Origin: an uncultured Prevotella sp.
GTDB lineage: Bacteria > Bacteroidota > Bacteroidia > Bacteroidales > Bacteroidaceae
Assembly: GCA_947169185.1 (NCBI GenBank)
Contig: CAMVOS010000007.1
Span: 1-64,000 of the forward strand
Direction: 5' to 3'
DNA: 64,000 bases
In this document: in pieces, positions 43,973-51,736 of the stretch
Position numbering within the stretch: the first letter of the stretch is position 1
How the letters are laid out: each line of letters opens with the position of its first letter
The notes under the pieces: generated by a model
What the model was told of the DNA's origin: nothing
Seen by the model: only the letters and a program-made list of their open reading frames with translations
Databases searched by the model: none
Program-made: the position numbers and the translations under genes

Positions 43973-45148
43973 TTATTTCACTTCGTATCGCGCCACCTTA
44001 TCACCATTCAGGACACGGACGATACGCGAGCATGCTTGGCCGTCACCATAAGGGTTGACGGCTTTGCTCATTCTTTCGTATGCAGCCGCATCATCCAGCA
44101 AAGTGCTCACCTCAGAAACAATTAGGTCATGATTGGTCCCAACAAGGTGTACCGTACCGCTCTTCAGAGCTTCAGGACGCTCTGTGGTGTCACGCATCAC
44201 GAGCACCGGCTTGCCGAGACCAGGAGCCTCCTCCTGAATGCCGCCAGAGTCTGTAAGAACCAAGGTCGATTTCTCCATCAGATACACAAACTCCAGGTAC
44301 TGCAGCGGCTCAATGAAGAAGAAGTTAGGACGGGTCAAGTCCTCACCGAACACCTCGTGAATAGGTTTGCGCACATTGGGATTGAGGTGCATGGGGTAAA
44401 CAAAATCCACATCAGGATACTTCTCCGAGAGATCCTTCATGGCCGTAACCATAGAGATAAATCCCTCACCAAAGTTCTCGCGGCGGTGACCAGTAATCAA
44501 AACCAACTTCTTGCCGCCATCCAAACGAGTTACATCATAACCGGCACTCTTCAGCACATTGATTTGTTCATCTGCCAGAGCCTTGTCACTCTTTAGCTTG
44601 TCCACCACCATGTGGAGAGCATCAATGACAGTGTTGCCTGTCACGAAGATCTGTCCTTGAGCCTTCTCCTCCTGCAGATTCTTCTCAGAAAGCGGAGTTG
44701 GAGCAAAATCGTAAGTGGCAATACGCCCTGTAATCTGGCGATTCATTTCCTCCGGCCAGGGAGAATAAATATTATGTGTTCTCAAGCCAGCCTCCACGTG
44801 ACCCACGGGAATCTGCTGATAGAATGCAGCAAGAGCAGCAGCTGTGCTGGTGGTGGTATCACCATGAACAAGCACCACATCAGGCTTACACTCCTTAAAC
44901 ACATCCCTCATACCCGTCAGCACACGCGCAGTAACATCATAGAGGTCTTGTCCCTGCTTCATGATGTTCAGATCGTAGTCCGGCTTCACATCAAAGATAG
45001 TCAGCACCTGGTCCAGCATCTCGCGGTGCTGTCCAGTTACACAAACAATCGTTTCAAACTCATTCGGATGCTTCTGGAACTCTTTCACCAACGGGCACAT
45101 CTTAATGGCCTCCGGGCGCGTTCCAAACACAAGCATTACTTTTTTCAT
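43973..45148 (-). CDS. wecB: UDP-GlcNAc 2-epimerase (non-hydrolysing)
   Basis: The 391-residue protein has VFGTRPEAIKMCPLVKEF, GHVEAGLRTHNIYSPWPEE, ITGHRRENFGEG and LTDSGGIQEEAPGLGKP, the full WecB signature. It converts UDP-GlcNAc to UDP-ManNAc. The ugd-type gene lies 15 nt upstream, so a ManNAcA product cannot be excluded, although that dehydrogenase resembles Ugd more than WecC. The gene is more GC-rich than the wzx-wzy block downstream. Confidence 0.9.
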   Translation of the reverse strand: MKKVMLVFGTRPEAIKMCPLVKEFQKHPNEFETIVCVTGQHREMLDQVLTIFDVKPDYDLNIMKQGQDLYDVTARVLTGMRDVFKECKPDVVLVHGDTTTSTAAALAAFYQQIPVGHVEAGLRTHNIYSPWPEEMNRQITGRIATYDFAPTPLSEKNLQEEKAQGQIFVTGNTVIDALHMVVDKLKSDKALADEQINVLKSAGYDVTRLDGGKKLVLITGHRRENFGEGFISMVTAMKDLSEKYPDVDFVYPMHLNPNVRKPIHEVFGEDLTRPNFFFIEPLQYLEFVYLMEKSTLVLTDSGGIQEEAPGLGKPVLVMRDTTERPEALKSGTVHLVGTNHDLIVSEVSTLLDDAAAYERMSKAVNPYGDGQACSRIVRVLNGDKVARYEVK

Positions 45149-45163
45149 TATCGTAATTCTTAA

Positions 45164-46477
45164 TTAGTCTCGCTTAAATATATCTCTTGTATAAACCTTC
45201 TCTTTCACATCATCCAAAACCGTATCATAGCGGTTGGCAATGATGGCATGGCTTTGGGCCTTGAACTTGGCAAGGTCATTGACCACTTCACTACCAAAGA
45301 ACAAACTGCCATCTTCGAGTGTAGGTTCGTAAATGATAACCTTAGCACCCTTGGCTTTTATACGCTTCATAATGCCCTGAATGGCGCTCTGGCGGAAGTT
45401 GTCGGAGTTACTCTTCATTGTGAGGCGGAAGACGCCAATGGTAGGTGTCTGGAGGCCGGCATTATTCTGCGTGTAAACATTATTCTGAGTATAGTCGTAA
45501 TATCCAGCCATCTTGAGGACCTGATCTGCAATAAAGTCTTTGCGGGTGCGGTTGCTCTCTACAATGGCAGACATCATGTTTTGAGGAACGTCTGCATAGT
45601 TAGCCAGGAGCTGCTTGGTGTCCTTGGGCAAGCAGTAGCCACCATAACCAAAGCTGGGGTTATTGTAGAAGGAACCAATGCGAGGATCAAGACCAACACC
45701 CTCAATGATAGACTGGGTGTCAAGGCCTTTTACTTCTGCATAGGTATCCAGTTCGTTGAAGTAGCTGACTCGGAGAGCCAGATAGGTGTTGGCAAAGAGC
45801 TTCACGGCCTCTGCCTCTTTCATGCCCATAAACAGTACGTCAATGTTCTCCTTGAGGGCACCTTCTTGCAACAGGGCAGCAAACTGACGGGCTTTCTGCT
45901 CCATCTTGGCCACATCAGTTACCTGCAGGATAGCCTCATTCTCTTCCTTGAATTCAGGTCGGTCAATAATCTTGGGGCTGCCCACAATGATGCGGGAAGG
46001 ATAGAGGTTATCGTAGAGGGCTTTACTCTCTCGGAGGAATTCCGGAGAGAAGAGCAGGTTGAACTTCTTGTGGCCTTTGGCAGCATACTGCACATAGAGG
46101 TTGCGGGTGTAACCTACAGGAATGGTGGACTTGATGACCATGGTGGCATCTGGATTGACGCTAAGCACAAGGTCAATCACCTCCTCAACGTGAGTGGTGT
46201 CAAAGAAGTTCTTTTGAGGGTCATAGTTGGTGGGGGCAGCAATCACCACAAAGTCTGCATCTTTGTAGGCGGCTGCACCATCTAAGGTGGCCTTCAAGTT
46301 CAGGGGCTTGTTGGCCAGGTAATCCTCAATGTAGTCATCCTGGATGGGTGACTTCTTGTTGTTAATCAACTCTACTTTTTCAGGAATCACATCAACCGCT
46401 ACCACCTCGTTGTGCTGTGCCAACAGAGTGGCAATGCTCATTCCCACATAACCGGTTCCTGCTACTGCTATCTTCAT
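45164..46477 (-). CDS. ugd: UDP-glucose 6-dehydrogenase
   Basis: The 437-residue protein closely follows the short E. coli Ugd type: [56 protein letters not shown] (catalytic Cys) and [20 protein letters not shown]. It oxidises UDP-Glc to UDP-GlcA, the substrate of the 4-epimerases encoded elsewhere in the window. An 18-nt tandem duplication ([11 protein letters not shown]) lies in the hinge before the C-terminal domain and looks recent. Confidence 0.88.
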   Translation of the reverse strand: MKIAVAGTGYVGMSIATLLAQHNEVVAVDVIPEKVELINNKKSPIQDDYIEDYLANKPLNLKATLDGAAAYKDADFVVIAAPTNYDPQKNFFDTTHVEEVIDLVLSVNPDATMVIKSTIPVGYTRNLYVQYAAKGHKKFNLLFSPEFLRESKALYDNLYPSRIIVGSPKIIDRPEFKEENEAILQVTDVAKMEQKARQFAALLQEGALKENIDVLFMGMKEAEAVKLFANTYLALRVSYFNELDTYAEVKGLDTQSIIEGVGLDPRIGSFYNNPSFGYGGYCLPKDTKQLLANYADVPQNMMSAIVESNRTRKDFIADQVLKMAGYYDYTQNNVYTQNNAGLQTPTIGVFRLTMKSNSDNFRQSAIQGIMKRIKAKGAKVIIYEPTLEDGSLFFGSEVVNDLAKFKAQSHAIIANRYDTVLDDVKEKVYTRDIFKRD

Positions 46478-46521
46478 AATGTCTGGTATTATATTCTATT
46501 GTTAAAATGTTAAATGTTAAT

Positions 46522-47721
46522 TTACACTTCCTCATAGAAGGTGTCGGGATGCGATGCATCGAACACTTCGTTGCAGTACATAACTGTCACAAGGTTTTCC
46601 GTTTGTGACAGATTTATAATATTATGCGTATAACCGGGCAACATGTGTACACACTGAATATTATCCCCAGAGACTTCGAACTCCAGGACTTCGTCGGTGC
46701 CCAGCTTGCGCTCCTGGATGAGGCCGTGGCCGGAGACTACAATGAAGAACTCCCACTTGGTGTTGTGCCAGTGCTGGCCCTTGGTGATGCCGGGACGGCT
46801 GATGTTGATGGAGACCTGGCCGCAATTGAGGGTGTGCACCAGCTCGGTGAAGGAGCCGCGGTCGTCTACATTCATCTTGAGGGGGAAGGCCACTTTCTCC
46901 TTGGGCAGGTAGCTGAGATAAGTGCTGTAGAGCTTTTTGGCAAAGCTGCCAGCAGGGATCTCAGGGATTAATAAGGTTGAGGGTTGAGAGCTGAAGGATT
47001 TCAGGAGTTCAACTATCTCTCCCAATGTTATCTTGTGTGTTACAGGACAGTAACAATACTTGCCGTCTGCCTGCGGCAGCACGTCAAGTCCATCGAACTC
47101 GCAATGGTGCTCGCGGCCCTGGAGGCAGAGGATCATCTCGTCTACCAGATCGTCGATATACAGCAGTTCCAACTCAACGGAGGGGTCGTTGACGGTATAG
47201 GGCAGGTCGCAGGCAAAGGCGTTGCAGAAGGTGGCCACGGCACTGTTGTAGTTGGGGCGGCACCACTTGCCAAAGAGGTTGGGGAAACGGTAGATGAGCA
47301 TTCGGGCTCCGGTCTCCTGACCATATTGCAGGAAGAGGTCTTCGCCGGCCTTCTTGCTTCGGCCATACTCGCTGTTGCCAAAGCGGCCGGTGAGGGAGGC
47401 CTGCTGGCTGCTGGAGAGCATGACAGGACAGGTGTTGTGGTGCTTCTTAAGCGTGTCCAGCAGGGTACTGGCAAAGCCAAAGTTGCCCTGCATAAACTCC
47501 TCCTGGTTCTGCGGGCGGTTCACGCCGGCCAGGTTAAACACGAAGTCGGCCTGCTGGCACCATTCGTCCAGTTGTTCGGGAGTGGAGTCCAGATCGTACT
47601 CAAAGACTCCGTCAATCCGTAGCTGCGGGAACCGTCTATCCTTGCCTTCGGCAATATTCTTCAGTGCCCAGCATAGGTTCTTCCCAACGAAGCCCTTGGC
47701 TCCTGTAACAAGTATTTTCAT
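46522..47721 (-). CDS. capF: CapF bifunctional epimerase/reductase
   Basis: The 399-residue protein has an N-terminal SDR domain (ILVTGAKGFVGKNL; NSEYGRSKKAGEDL as the Y-x3-K site) and a C-terminal cupin (GQHWHNTKWEFFIVVSG). This is the CapF fusion that acts after CapE in UDP-L-FucNAc synthesis. A linker at about 240-255 (SFSSQPSTLL) is encoded by CTCTCAACCCTCAACC, which resembles a short intergenic repeat. An inactive capF remnant follows capE at 26127, showing that this copy is displaced from its partner. Confidence 0.9.
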   Translation of the reverse strand: MKILVTGAKGFVGKNLCWALKNIAEGKDRRFPQLRIDGVFEYDLDSTPEQLDEWCQQADFVFNLAGVNRPQNQEEFMQGNFGFASTLLDTLKKHHNTCPVMLSSSQQASLTGRFGNSEYGRSKKAGEDLFLQYGQETGARMLIYRFPNLFGKWCRPNYNSAVATFCNAFACDLPYTVNDPSVELELLYIDDLVDEMILCLQGREHHCEFDGLDVLPQADGKYCYCPVTHKITLGEIVELLKSFSSQPSTLLIPEIPAGSFAKKLYSTYLSYLPKEKVAFPLKMNVDDRGSFTELVHTLNCGQVSINISRPGITKGQHWHNTKWEFFIVVSGHGLIQERKLGTDEVLEFEVSGDNIQCVHMLPGYTHNIINLSQTENLVTVMYCNEVFDASHPDTFYEEV

Positions 47722-47725
47722 TTTG

Positions 47726-47759
47726 TTAGCTTAATAGCTTATTTGTTTAATTGCTTAGT
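47726..47759. repeat. AT-rich repeat flanking the four-helix gene (3' side)
   Basis: GTTAGCTTAATAGCTTATTTGTTTAATTGCTTAG overlaps the 3' end of the gene. It mirrors, in looser form, the repeat upstream of its start, as is often seen around these mobile genes. Confidence 0.5.
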
Positions 47760-48143
47760 AGACGCTTGCTCTTCGAGCTTTTGTTCGTAAGAGTTGCTTA
47801 GACCATTAATCATCTTTGCAACGGCATCAATCGAAGGCTTAATTGCCTCTACGCTTTCTTCTGTTATATAAGTAAGTTCAATTGCTATTAGCAGTTGGTT
47901 GTAGGTTTCCATCAGTGAGCCATAGGCTATTTCTAAGAAATGAATTTGTTCCTTCAATGACCTACGTCCACTGCCTTCTGCAATGTTTGAAGGAACTGAT
48001 ACTATGGCTCTTCTTATCTGGTCACAGAGGGCATATTTTTCAAACTTTGGAAAATTGTCAAGCAGATGATAAACATCTACCACCAGTTTCTTGGCTTCCT
48101 GCCAAACTTTCAGTTTCTCAAAAGAATAAGCAATGCCCGTCAT
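47739..48143 (-). CDS. Four-helix bundle protein (S23/IVS family)
   Basis: The 134-residue protein has SFEKLKVWQEAKKLVVDVY, then VSVPSNIAEGSGR and FLEIAYGSLMETYNQL, the signature of the four-helix bundle family known from 23S rRNA intervening sequences and common as free-standing genes in Bacteroidetes. It lies between capF and capG, where it has no obvious biosynthetic role. Both flanks carry AT-rich TTAA/CTTAATAGC repeats, and the C-terminal residues STKQLNK are read from the repeat. It looks like a mobile insertion that did not break the flanking genes. Confidence 0.85.
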   Translation of the reverse strand: MTGIAYSFEKLKVWQEAKKLVVDVYHLLDNFPKFEKYALCDQIRRAIVSVPSNIAEGSGRRSLKEQIHFLEIAYGSLMETYNQLLIAIELTYITEESVEAIKPSIDAVAKMINGLSNSYEQKLEEQASTKQLNK

Positions 48144-48148
48144 TCTAT

Positions 48149-48185
48149 TTAACCTACTAACCTACTAAGCTATTAACCAATTAAA
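48149..48185. repeat. AT-rich repeat flanking the four-helix gene (5' side)
   Basis: TTTAACCTACTAACCTACTAAGCTATTAACCAATTAAAC lies between capG's stop and the four-helix start. The unit TTAACC/CTACTAACC is repeated and related to the sequence on the other side of the gene. Confidence 0.5.
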
Positions 48186-49352
48186 CTAGAACTTCCTCCA
48201 CACCATCTTATTTACCACACCGACGTAGGATTGGATAATCCTTACAACCTTAGTACTTACGTTTTCGTCGGTGTAATCAGGTACGGGTATTCCGGGTTCG
48301 TTATTCTTGATGAGTTCCACGGCAACGTCAACGGACTGGAGTAATCCCTTGGTGTCTATGCCGCTCAGGACAAAGCATCCCTTGTCAAGGGCCTCGGGGC
48401 GCTCGGTGCTGGTGCGGATGCACACGGCGGGGAAGGGCTTGCCAATGGAGGTGAAGAAGCTGCTCTCCTCGGGCAGGGTACCGCTGTCGCTCACCACGGC
48501 AAAGGCGTTCATCTGCAGGCAGTTGTAGTCGTGGAAGCCCAGGGGCTCATGCTGGATGACGCGCTTATCGAGCTGGAAACCACTTGCCTCCAGGCGCTTG
48601 CGGCTGCGGGGGTGGCAGGAGTACAGGATGGGCATATCGTACTTCTCGGCCATCTTGTTGATGGCGTTGAACAGGCTCAGGAAGTTCTTCTCGGTGTCAA
48701 TGTTCTCCTCACGGTGGGCGCTCAGCAGGATGTACTTGCCCTTCTGCAGGCCCAGGCGCTGGTGGATGTCGCTGGCCTCTATCTCCTTGAGGTTGCCACG
48801 GAGCACTTCGGCCATGGGGCTGCCGGTGACGTAGGTGCGCTCCTTAGGGAGGCCGGTGTCGGCCAGGTAGCGGCGGGCGTGCTCGCTGTAGGCCATATTG
48901 ACGTCGGAGATGATGTCCACGATGCGGCGGTTGGTCTCCTCGGGCAGGCACTCGTCCTTGCACCGGTTGCCGGCCTCCATATGGAAGATGGGGATGTGCA
49001 GGCGCTTGGCCCCGATGACGCTCAGGCAGCTGTTGGTGTCGCCCAGCACCAGCACGGCATCGGGCCCCGTGGCCACCATCAGCTGGTAGCTCTTGGCAAT
49101 GATGTTGCCCATGGTCTCGCCCAGGTCACTGCCCACCGCCTCCAGGTAGATGTCCGGATCGGCCAGCTTGAGGTCCTTGAAGAACACCCCGTTGAGGTTG
49201 TAGTCGTAGTTCTGCCCCGTATGCGCCAGCAGGCAATCGAAATACTGCCGGCACTTGTTAATCACAGCGGCAAGACGGATAATCTCCGGTCTTGTACCAA
49301 CAATAATCAGAAGCTTTAATTTACCATCATTTTTAAATTGTTTCATTGCCAT
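48186..49352 (-). CDS. capG: CapG-type UDP-sugar 2-epimerase
   Basis: The 388-residue protein has LLIIVGTRPEIIRLA, FHMEAGNRCKDECLPEETNR, LLSAHREENIDTEKNF and VSDSGTLPEESSFF. This is the non-hydrolysing epimerase family in the variant found next to CapE and CapF, which makes UDP-L-FucNAc. The three genes together define FucNAc synthesis. A truncated, disrupted copy of its 5' end lies 1 kb upstream at 50373-50610. The gene is GC-rich and generates long antisense shadow ORFs. Confidence 0.9.
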   Translation of the reverse strand: MAMKQFKNDGKLKLLIIVGTRPEIIRLAAVINKCRQYFDCLLAHTGQNYDYNLNGVFFKDLKLADPDIYLEAVGSDLGETMGNIIAKSYQLMVATGPDAVLVLGDTNSCLSVIGAKRLHIPIFHMEAGNRCKDECLPEETNRRIVDIISDVNMAYSEHARRYLADTGLPKERTYVTGSPMAEVLRGNLKEIEASDIHQRLGLQKGKYILLSAHREENIDTEKNFLSLFNAINKMAEKYDMPILYSCHPRSRKRLEASGFQLDKRVIQHEPLGFHDYNCLQMNAFAVVSDSGTLPEESSFFTSIGKPFPAVCIRTSTERPEALDKGCFVLSGIDTKGLLQSVDVAVELIKNNEPGIPVPDYTDENVSTKVVRIIQSYVGVVNKMVWRKF

Positions 49353-49644
49353 TCTTTATTAAACACATTTGCTCTGACTGGCAGTATCGAACTGCATCGT
49401 GATACGACCACCTGTGCAGTCAGATATTCATTCGTTTGTTAAATTTTGTATCGAAATATTTATTTTTGTTTTCTAGCTAAACGAAGGTCTTTTCAACTTC
49501 TCTCGGATTTTCTCAGAACAGGCCGAGCCCTGAATTTTCTCGATTTTCTCTCATTTTCCTCTCAAACACCCCTTTTGTCACCTCAACCAACCTTCCAAAA
49601 ATTAACATTTCTTTACTCTCAAGGGATAAGAAATCTTAATGCTC
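49353..49644. other. Intergenic region upstream of capG
   Basis: About 290 bases with no supported gene. I see AT-rich sequence and a short CTCTCTCATTTTCC-type low-complexity stretch. No convincing TAnnTTTG promoter for capG was found on the minus strand. Confidence 0.4.
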
Positions 49645-49675
49645 TTGCGTATTCGGGTAAAAAGTAGTATCTTTG
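49645..49675 (+). promoter_or_regulatory. Orphan plus-strand promoter
   Basis: TTG at 49645-49647 and TATCTTTG at 49668-49675 fit the Bacteroidetes -33/-7 pattern with a 20-nt spacer. Transcription would start near 49682 and run antisense to two small coiled-coil ORFs. The only plus ORF behind it (49683-49949) does not look like a real protein, so the product may be an untranslated or antisense RNA. Confidence 0.55.
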
Positions 49676-49794
49676 TATAGAAATGAGCGGAAAAGGCTCA
49701 ATTTCCCGGATGTCTGATGAATGTCTGATGACTCTGGAAACGGTGGTTTCGTATTGCAATGACTGTCAGGCCGTTATGCGGAAGTTCACATTAG

Positions 49795-49965
49795 CTAGGA
49801 AAGCTGATTGGCTACACCACTATTCGAAGACTCTACTACGCTATACATCAGATCAGATTTTGCCTGCAAAACATCAAGCTTTGCTTGCAAAGAGTCAACC
49901 TTGCTTTGAAGGCTATCTGAATGTAATTCGAGGGCTTTCGCCCAAATAGAATCAGCGTGGTTCAT
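49795..49965 (-). CDS. Small coiled-coil protein (56 aa)
   Basis: An ORF too short for the track starts MNHADSIWAKALELHSDSLQ and continues SKVDSLQAKLDVLQAKSDL, a clear heptad pattern. It begins 14 nt after the stop of another small coiled-coil ORF. No family is recognised. The pair may be real, but there is no strong promoter or ribosome-binding site. Confidence 0.4.
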   Translation of the reverse strand: MNHADSIWAKALELHSDSLQSKVDSLQAKLDVLQAKSDLMYSVVESSNSGVANQLS

Positions 49966-49979
49966 TCTTCTGTCTAGTT

Positions 49980-50168
49980 TTATACTCTATCTTCCAGCTT
50001 AGCCAGGAGTTGGTCAACGCTCTCCTTGAGAGATTGTTGACTGGCGGAGCAGTCATCGACCTGACGGGCCAGGCGGTCAACAGACCGCTGCAGCGCTGCG
50101 CGCATAGCGGCACTCTGCTGCACAGCAGCATCAGTATCCCGTCGCAATTGTCTTATCTCGTCGTCCAT
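49980..50168 (-). CDS. Small coiled-coil protein (62 aa)
   Basis: The 62-residue product (MDDEIRQLRRDTDAAVQQSA, then RSVDRLARQVDDCS and SVDQLLAKLEDRV) is a continuous amphipathic heptad pattern. It precedes the 56-aa coiled-coil ORF by 14 nt. No homologue is recognised by eye. It sits between capG and the capG fragment, in a region that appears rearranged. Confidence 0.42.
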   Translation of the reverse strand: MDDEIRQLRRDTDAAVQQSAAMRAALQRSVDRLARQVDDCSASQQSLKESVDQLLAKLEDRV

Positions 50169-50250
50169 ACTCTATTCTATCGGTATTCTATCTCTCTTCG
50201 AGGAGTATTCGACCCCTAACAAAATTGTCTTCCTTCCAAAAACGTCTTTT

Positions 50251-50365
50251 ACGCTCTTAGGAGCGTGAACCCTCCGTGTTCCCTCCGTGTATGTACCGTG
50301 TACGTTCCGTCTTCCTATCGTCTCGCTACCCGAACGCTACCCTAACGCTACTGTCTCGCTATCGG
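50251..50365. repeat. Degenerate tandem repeats and hairpin
   Basis: ACGCTCTTAGGAGCGT (hairpin) is followed by CCCTCCGTGTTCCCTCCGTGTATG, TACCGTGTACGTTCCG and CGCTACCCGAACGCTACCCTAACGCTAC. These are short near-repeats without coding potential, next to the capG scar. Confidence 0.5.
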
Positions 50366-50372
50366 CTTGTTA

Positions 50373-50610
50373 AACACCCCGTTGAGGTTGTAGTCATAAT
50401 TACGCATTGCGTTTCCTCCTTCTCGCTCGACAGTGCTCATGCAAGCATGGCACTGTACTCACTCGTGCGTCGGTTCTGGCCCGTATGCGCCAGCAGGCAG
50501 TCGAAGTACGTGCGGCACTTGCCGATGACCGCCGCCAATCTTATAATCTCCGGCCGCGTCCCCACAATGATGAGGAGCTTGAGTTTGCCGTTGTTTGCGA
50601 AATTTGCCAT
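50373..50610 (-). pseudogene. capG 5' fragment interrupted by a 74-bp palindromic element
   Basis: From the ATG at 50610 the minus strand encodes MANFANNGKLKLLIIVGTRP and continues with close similarity to CapG through CLLAHTGQN. A 74-bp hairpin element follows, then YDYNLNGV, and similarity ends at 50373. The intact gene reads GQNYDYNLNGVF without interruption. The fragment therefore represents a truncated capG copy, presumably from an earlier capsule locus, that later received the palindromic element. Confidence 0.82.
50399..50472. repeat. 74-bp palindromic element, copy 1
   Basis: The core is GCTCGACAGTGC-T-CATGC-AA-GCATG-GCACTGT (50430-50456 for the hairpin): a 7-bp stem, a one-base bulge, a 5-bp stem and a short loop. 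It interrupts the capG fragment. Its boundaries are set by comparison with the intact capG. Confidence 0.75.
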
Positions 50611-50645
50611 ATTGTGTTTCGTTATTTGTTATCTTTTATTTATTG

Positions 50646-50836
50646 ACCACGGATTGCTCGGATTGAACGGATTACCTTTTTTATATTGATGGCAATCTTG
50701 AGTAAGATTGCTTTGCTTAAGCAAAGGTTTTGTTTTTCTGAAGTGCTTCTGAAAGCTAGCTTTCAAGACACTTAAGCAAAATAAAACTTATCATCAATAT
50801 TGGGAAATCTGTGTGTATCCGTTAGATCTGTGTTCG
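50646..50836. repeat. CACGGATT-type palindromic unit (3' side of GxxExxY gene)
   Basis: ACCACGGATTGCTCGGATTG starts the unit and ATCCGTTAGATCTGTGTTCG ends it. It is the same kind of unit as at 51225-51283, but it is split by a 118-bp structured insert. It abuts the GxxExxY stop codon. Confidence 0.6.
50683..50800. mobile_element. 118-bp MITE-like structured insert
   Basis: The ends are ATATTGATG and CATCAATAT (perfect 9-bp inverted repeats). Inside are CAATCTT-GAGT-AAGATTG, the perfect palindrome CTTTGCTTAAGCAAAG, and AAGTG..GAAAGCTA / TAGCTTTC..CACTT. Nothing is coded. It sits within the CACGGATT unit. A mobile nature is inferred from structure. Confidence 0.5.
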
Positions 50837-50837
50837 A

Positions 50838-51209
50838 CTATATAACTATTCTGTCTTTTTCCAGTTCGTCGGAGCATCCGAAGTTGTAGAGTAAACCTAA
50901 CTTCATGCCCGTGGCATGTAGATAATTATAGACTTGAGACCGGTGAGTGTCATCCAAGGCGCTTACCGCCTTCAACTCGACAATTATCTTATCATAGCAG
51001 ACGAAATCTGCTTTGTAAGTTTGTTTTAACTCTACACCATCGTAAGTTATCTTCAGTTCTTTCTCTCGTTCATACGGGATGTTGCGTCTCTGGAATTCTA
51101 TTTCCAGTGCTTCCTGATAGACTGCTTCAAGGAAGCCGTGACCGAGCTTATTGTAAACATGGAACGCAGCTCCGTTGATTGCATAAGTAAGGTCACTGTA
51201 TAGCAACAT
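50838..51209 (-). CDS. GxxExxY protein (PD-(D/E)XK-like)
   Basis: The 123-residue protein carries the name-giving G-x2-E-x2-Y motif in GHGFLEAVYQEAL, then KADFVCYDKIIVELKAV, a D...ExK nuclease-like site. The family is widespread in Bacteroidetes and of unknown function. It is flanked on both sides by CACGGATT palindromic units, one abutting the stop and one 15 nt before the start. This suggests gene and repeats travel together. The ORF is intact. Confidence 0.82.
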   Translation of the reverse strand: MLLYSDLTYAINGAAFHVYNKLGHGFLEAVYQEALEIEFQRRNIPYEREKELKITYDGVELKQTYKADFVCYDKIIVELKAVSALDDTHRSQVYNYLHATGMKLGLLYNFGCSDELEKDRIVI

Positions 51210-51224
51210 ATCCTTTATTCTTAG

Positions 51225-51283
51225 ACCACGGATTGTCCTGATTCAACTGATTTTATCCGTATTATCCGTTAAATCCGTGTTCG
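51225..51283. repeat. CACGGATT-type palindromic unit (5' side of GxxExxY gene)
   Basis: ACCACGGATTGTCCTGATTC ... TTATCCGTTAAATCCGTGTTCG, with inverted ends CACGGATT/AATCCGTG. It matches the split unit on the other side of the GxxExxY gene. Confidence 0.62.
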
Positions 51284-51295
51284 TAATTTATTCCC

Positions 51296-51736
51296 TCACT
51301 TGGCTAGCACAATGCTATCTGCGGCATCGGCAAACTTGGAGAGGTCGGCTTCGTGGAGAGGATAGTACATGCTCACCACTTCCTTGATGCCCAGGCCTTT
51401 CTTGCGCATATAGGCAAAGCTGCGGCGGGTGAGCCACTGGTAGTAGGCCAGCACCCAGCCGGCCCAGTACTCGGGGCCTACGGTATAGGTGCCGTCATTG
51501 TCGTGCAGCACAGTGCCGCCCGTGGACTCCACCACACTGTCGGCCAGCTCGGCACCCGACATGCCCACCAGATAGCGGGGGTTGCCGCCAGCGAACTGTC
51601 GCGACACGTCGGAGGCAAGGAACTTCTCGTAGAACTCCTCGATGGGGTAGCCGTACTTGCGCACGCCACAATCGAGCATCACGGCAAGGTTGCGCATGGC
51701 TCCGGAGAGGTATGTCTTCTTATATGCCCTGGCCAT
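51296..51736 (-). CDS. Partner protein of the DUF3990 gene, unknown function
   Basis: The start is the ATG at 51736 (146 aa; the track start is a TTG), which overlaps the DUF3990 stop by 17 nt. The protein begins MARAYKKTYLSGAMRNLAVM, is helical, and has a Tyr/Trp-rich centre (YWAGWVLAYYQWLTRRSFAY). No family is named. The overlap and the toxin-like neighbour suggest an antitoxin or immunity role, which is inference only. Confidence 0.62.
   Translation of the reverse strand: MARAYKKTYLSGAMRNLAVMLDCGVRKYGYPIEEFYEKFLASDVSRQFAGGNPRYLVGMSGAELADSVVESTGGTVLHDNDGTYTVGPEYWAGWVLAYYQWLTRRSFAYMRKKGLGIKEVVSMYYPLHEADLSKFADAADSIVLAK

Noticed and set aside
45248-46285. 345-aa plus-strand ORF opposite ugd
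   Set aside because: Antisense to a well-recognised ugd with no protein-like motifs.
48531-49319. 262-aa plus-strand ORF opposite capG
   Set aside because: It lies wholly antisense to the intact capG, whose family motifs are clear. Its Leu/Val/Gly-rich composition is typical of a shadow frame in a GC-rich gene.
49683-49949. 88-aa plus ORF right behind the orphan promoter
   Set aside because: The composition is unlike a folded protein, the ATG would be at the transcription start, and the minus strand carries a better coiled-coil ORF over part of it.
50251-50365. CRISPR-like array
   Set aside because: The repeats are short, degenerate and without uniform spacers, and no cas gene is present.
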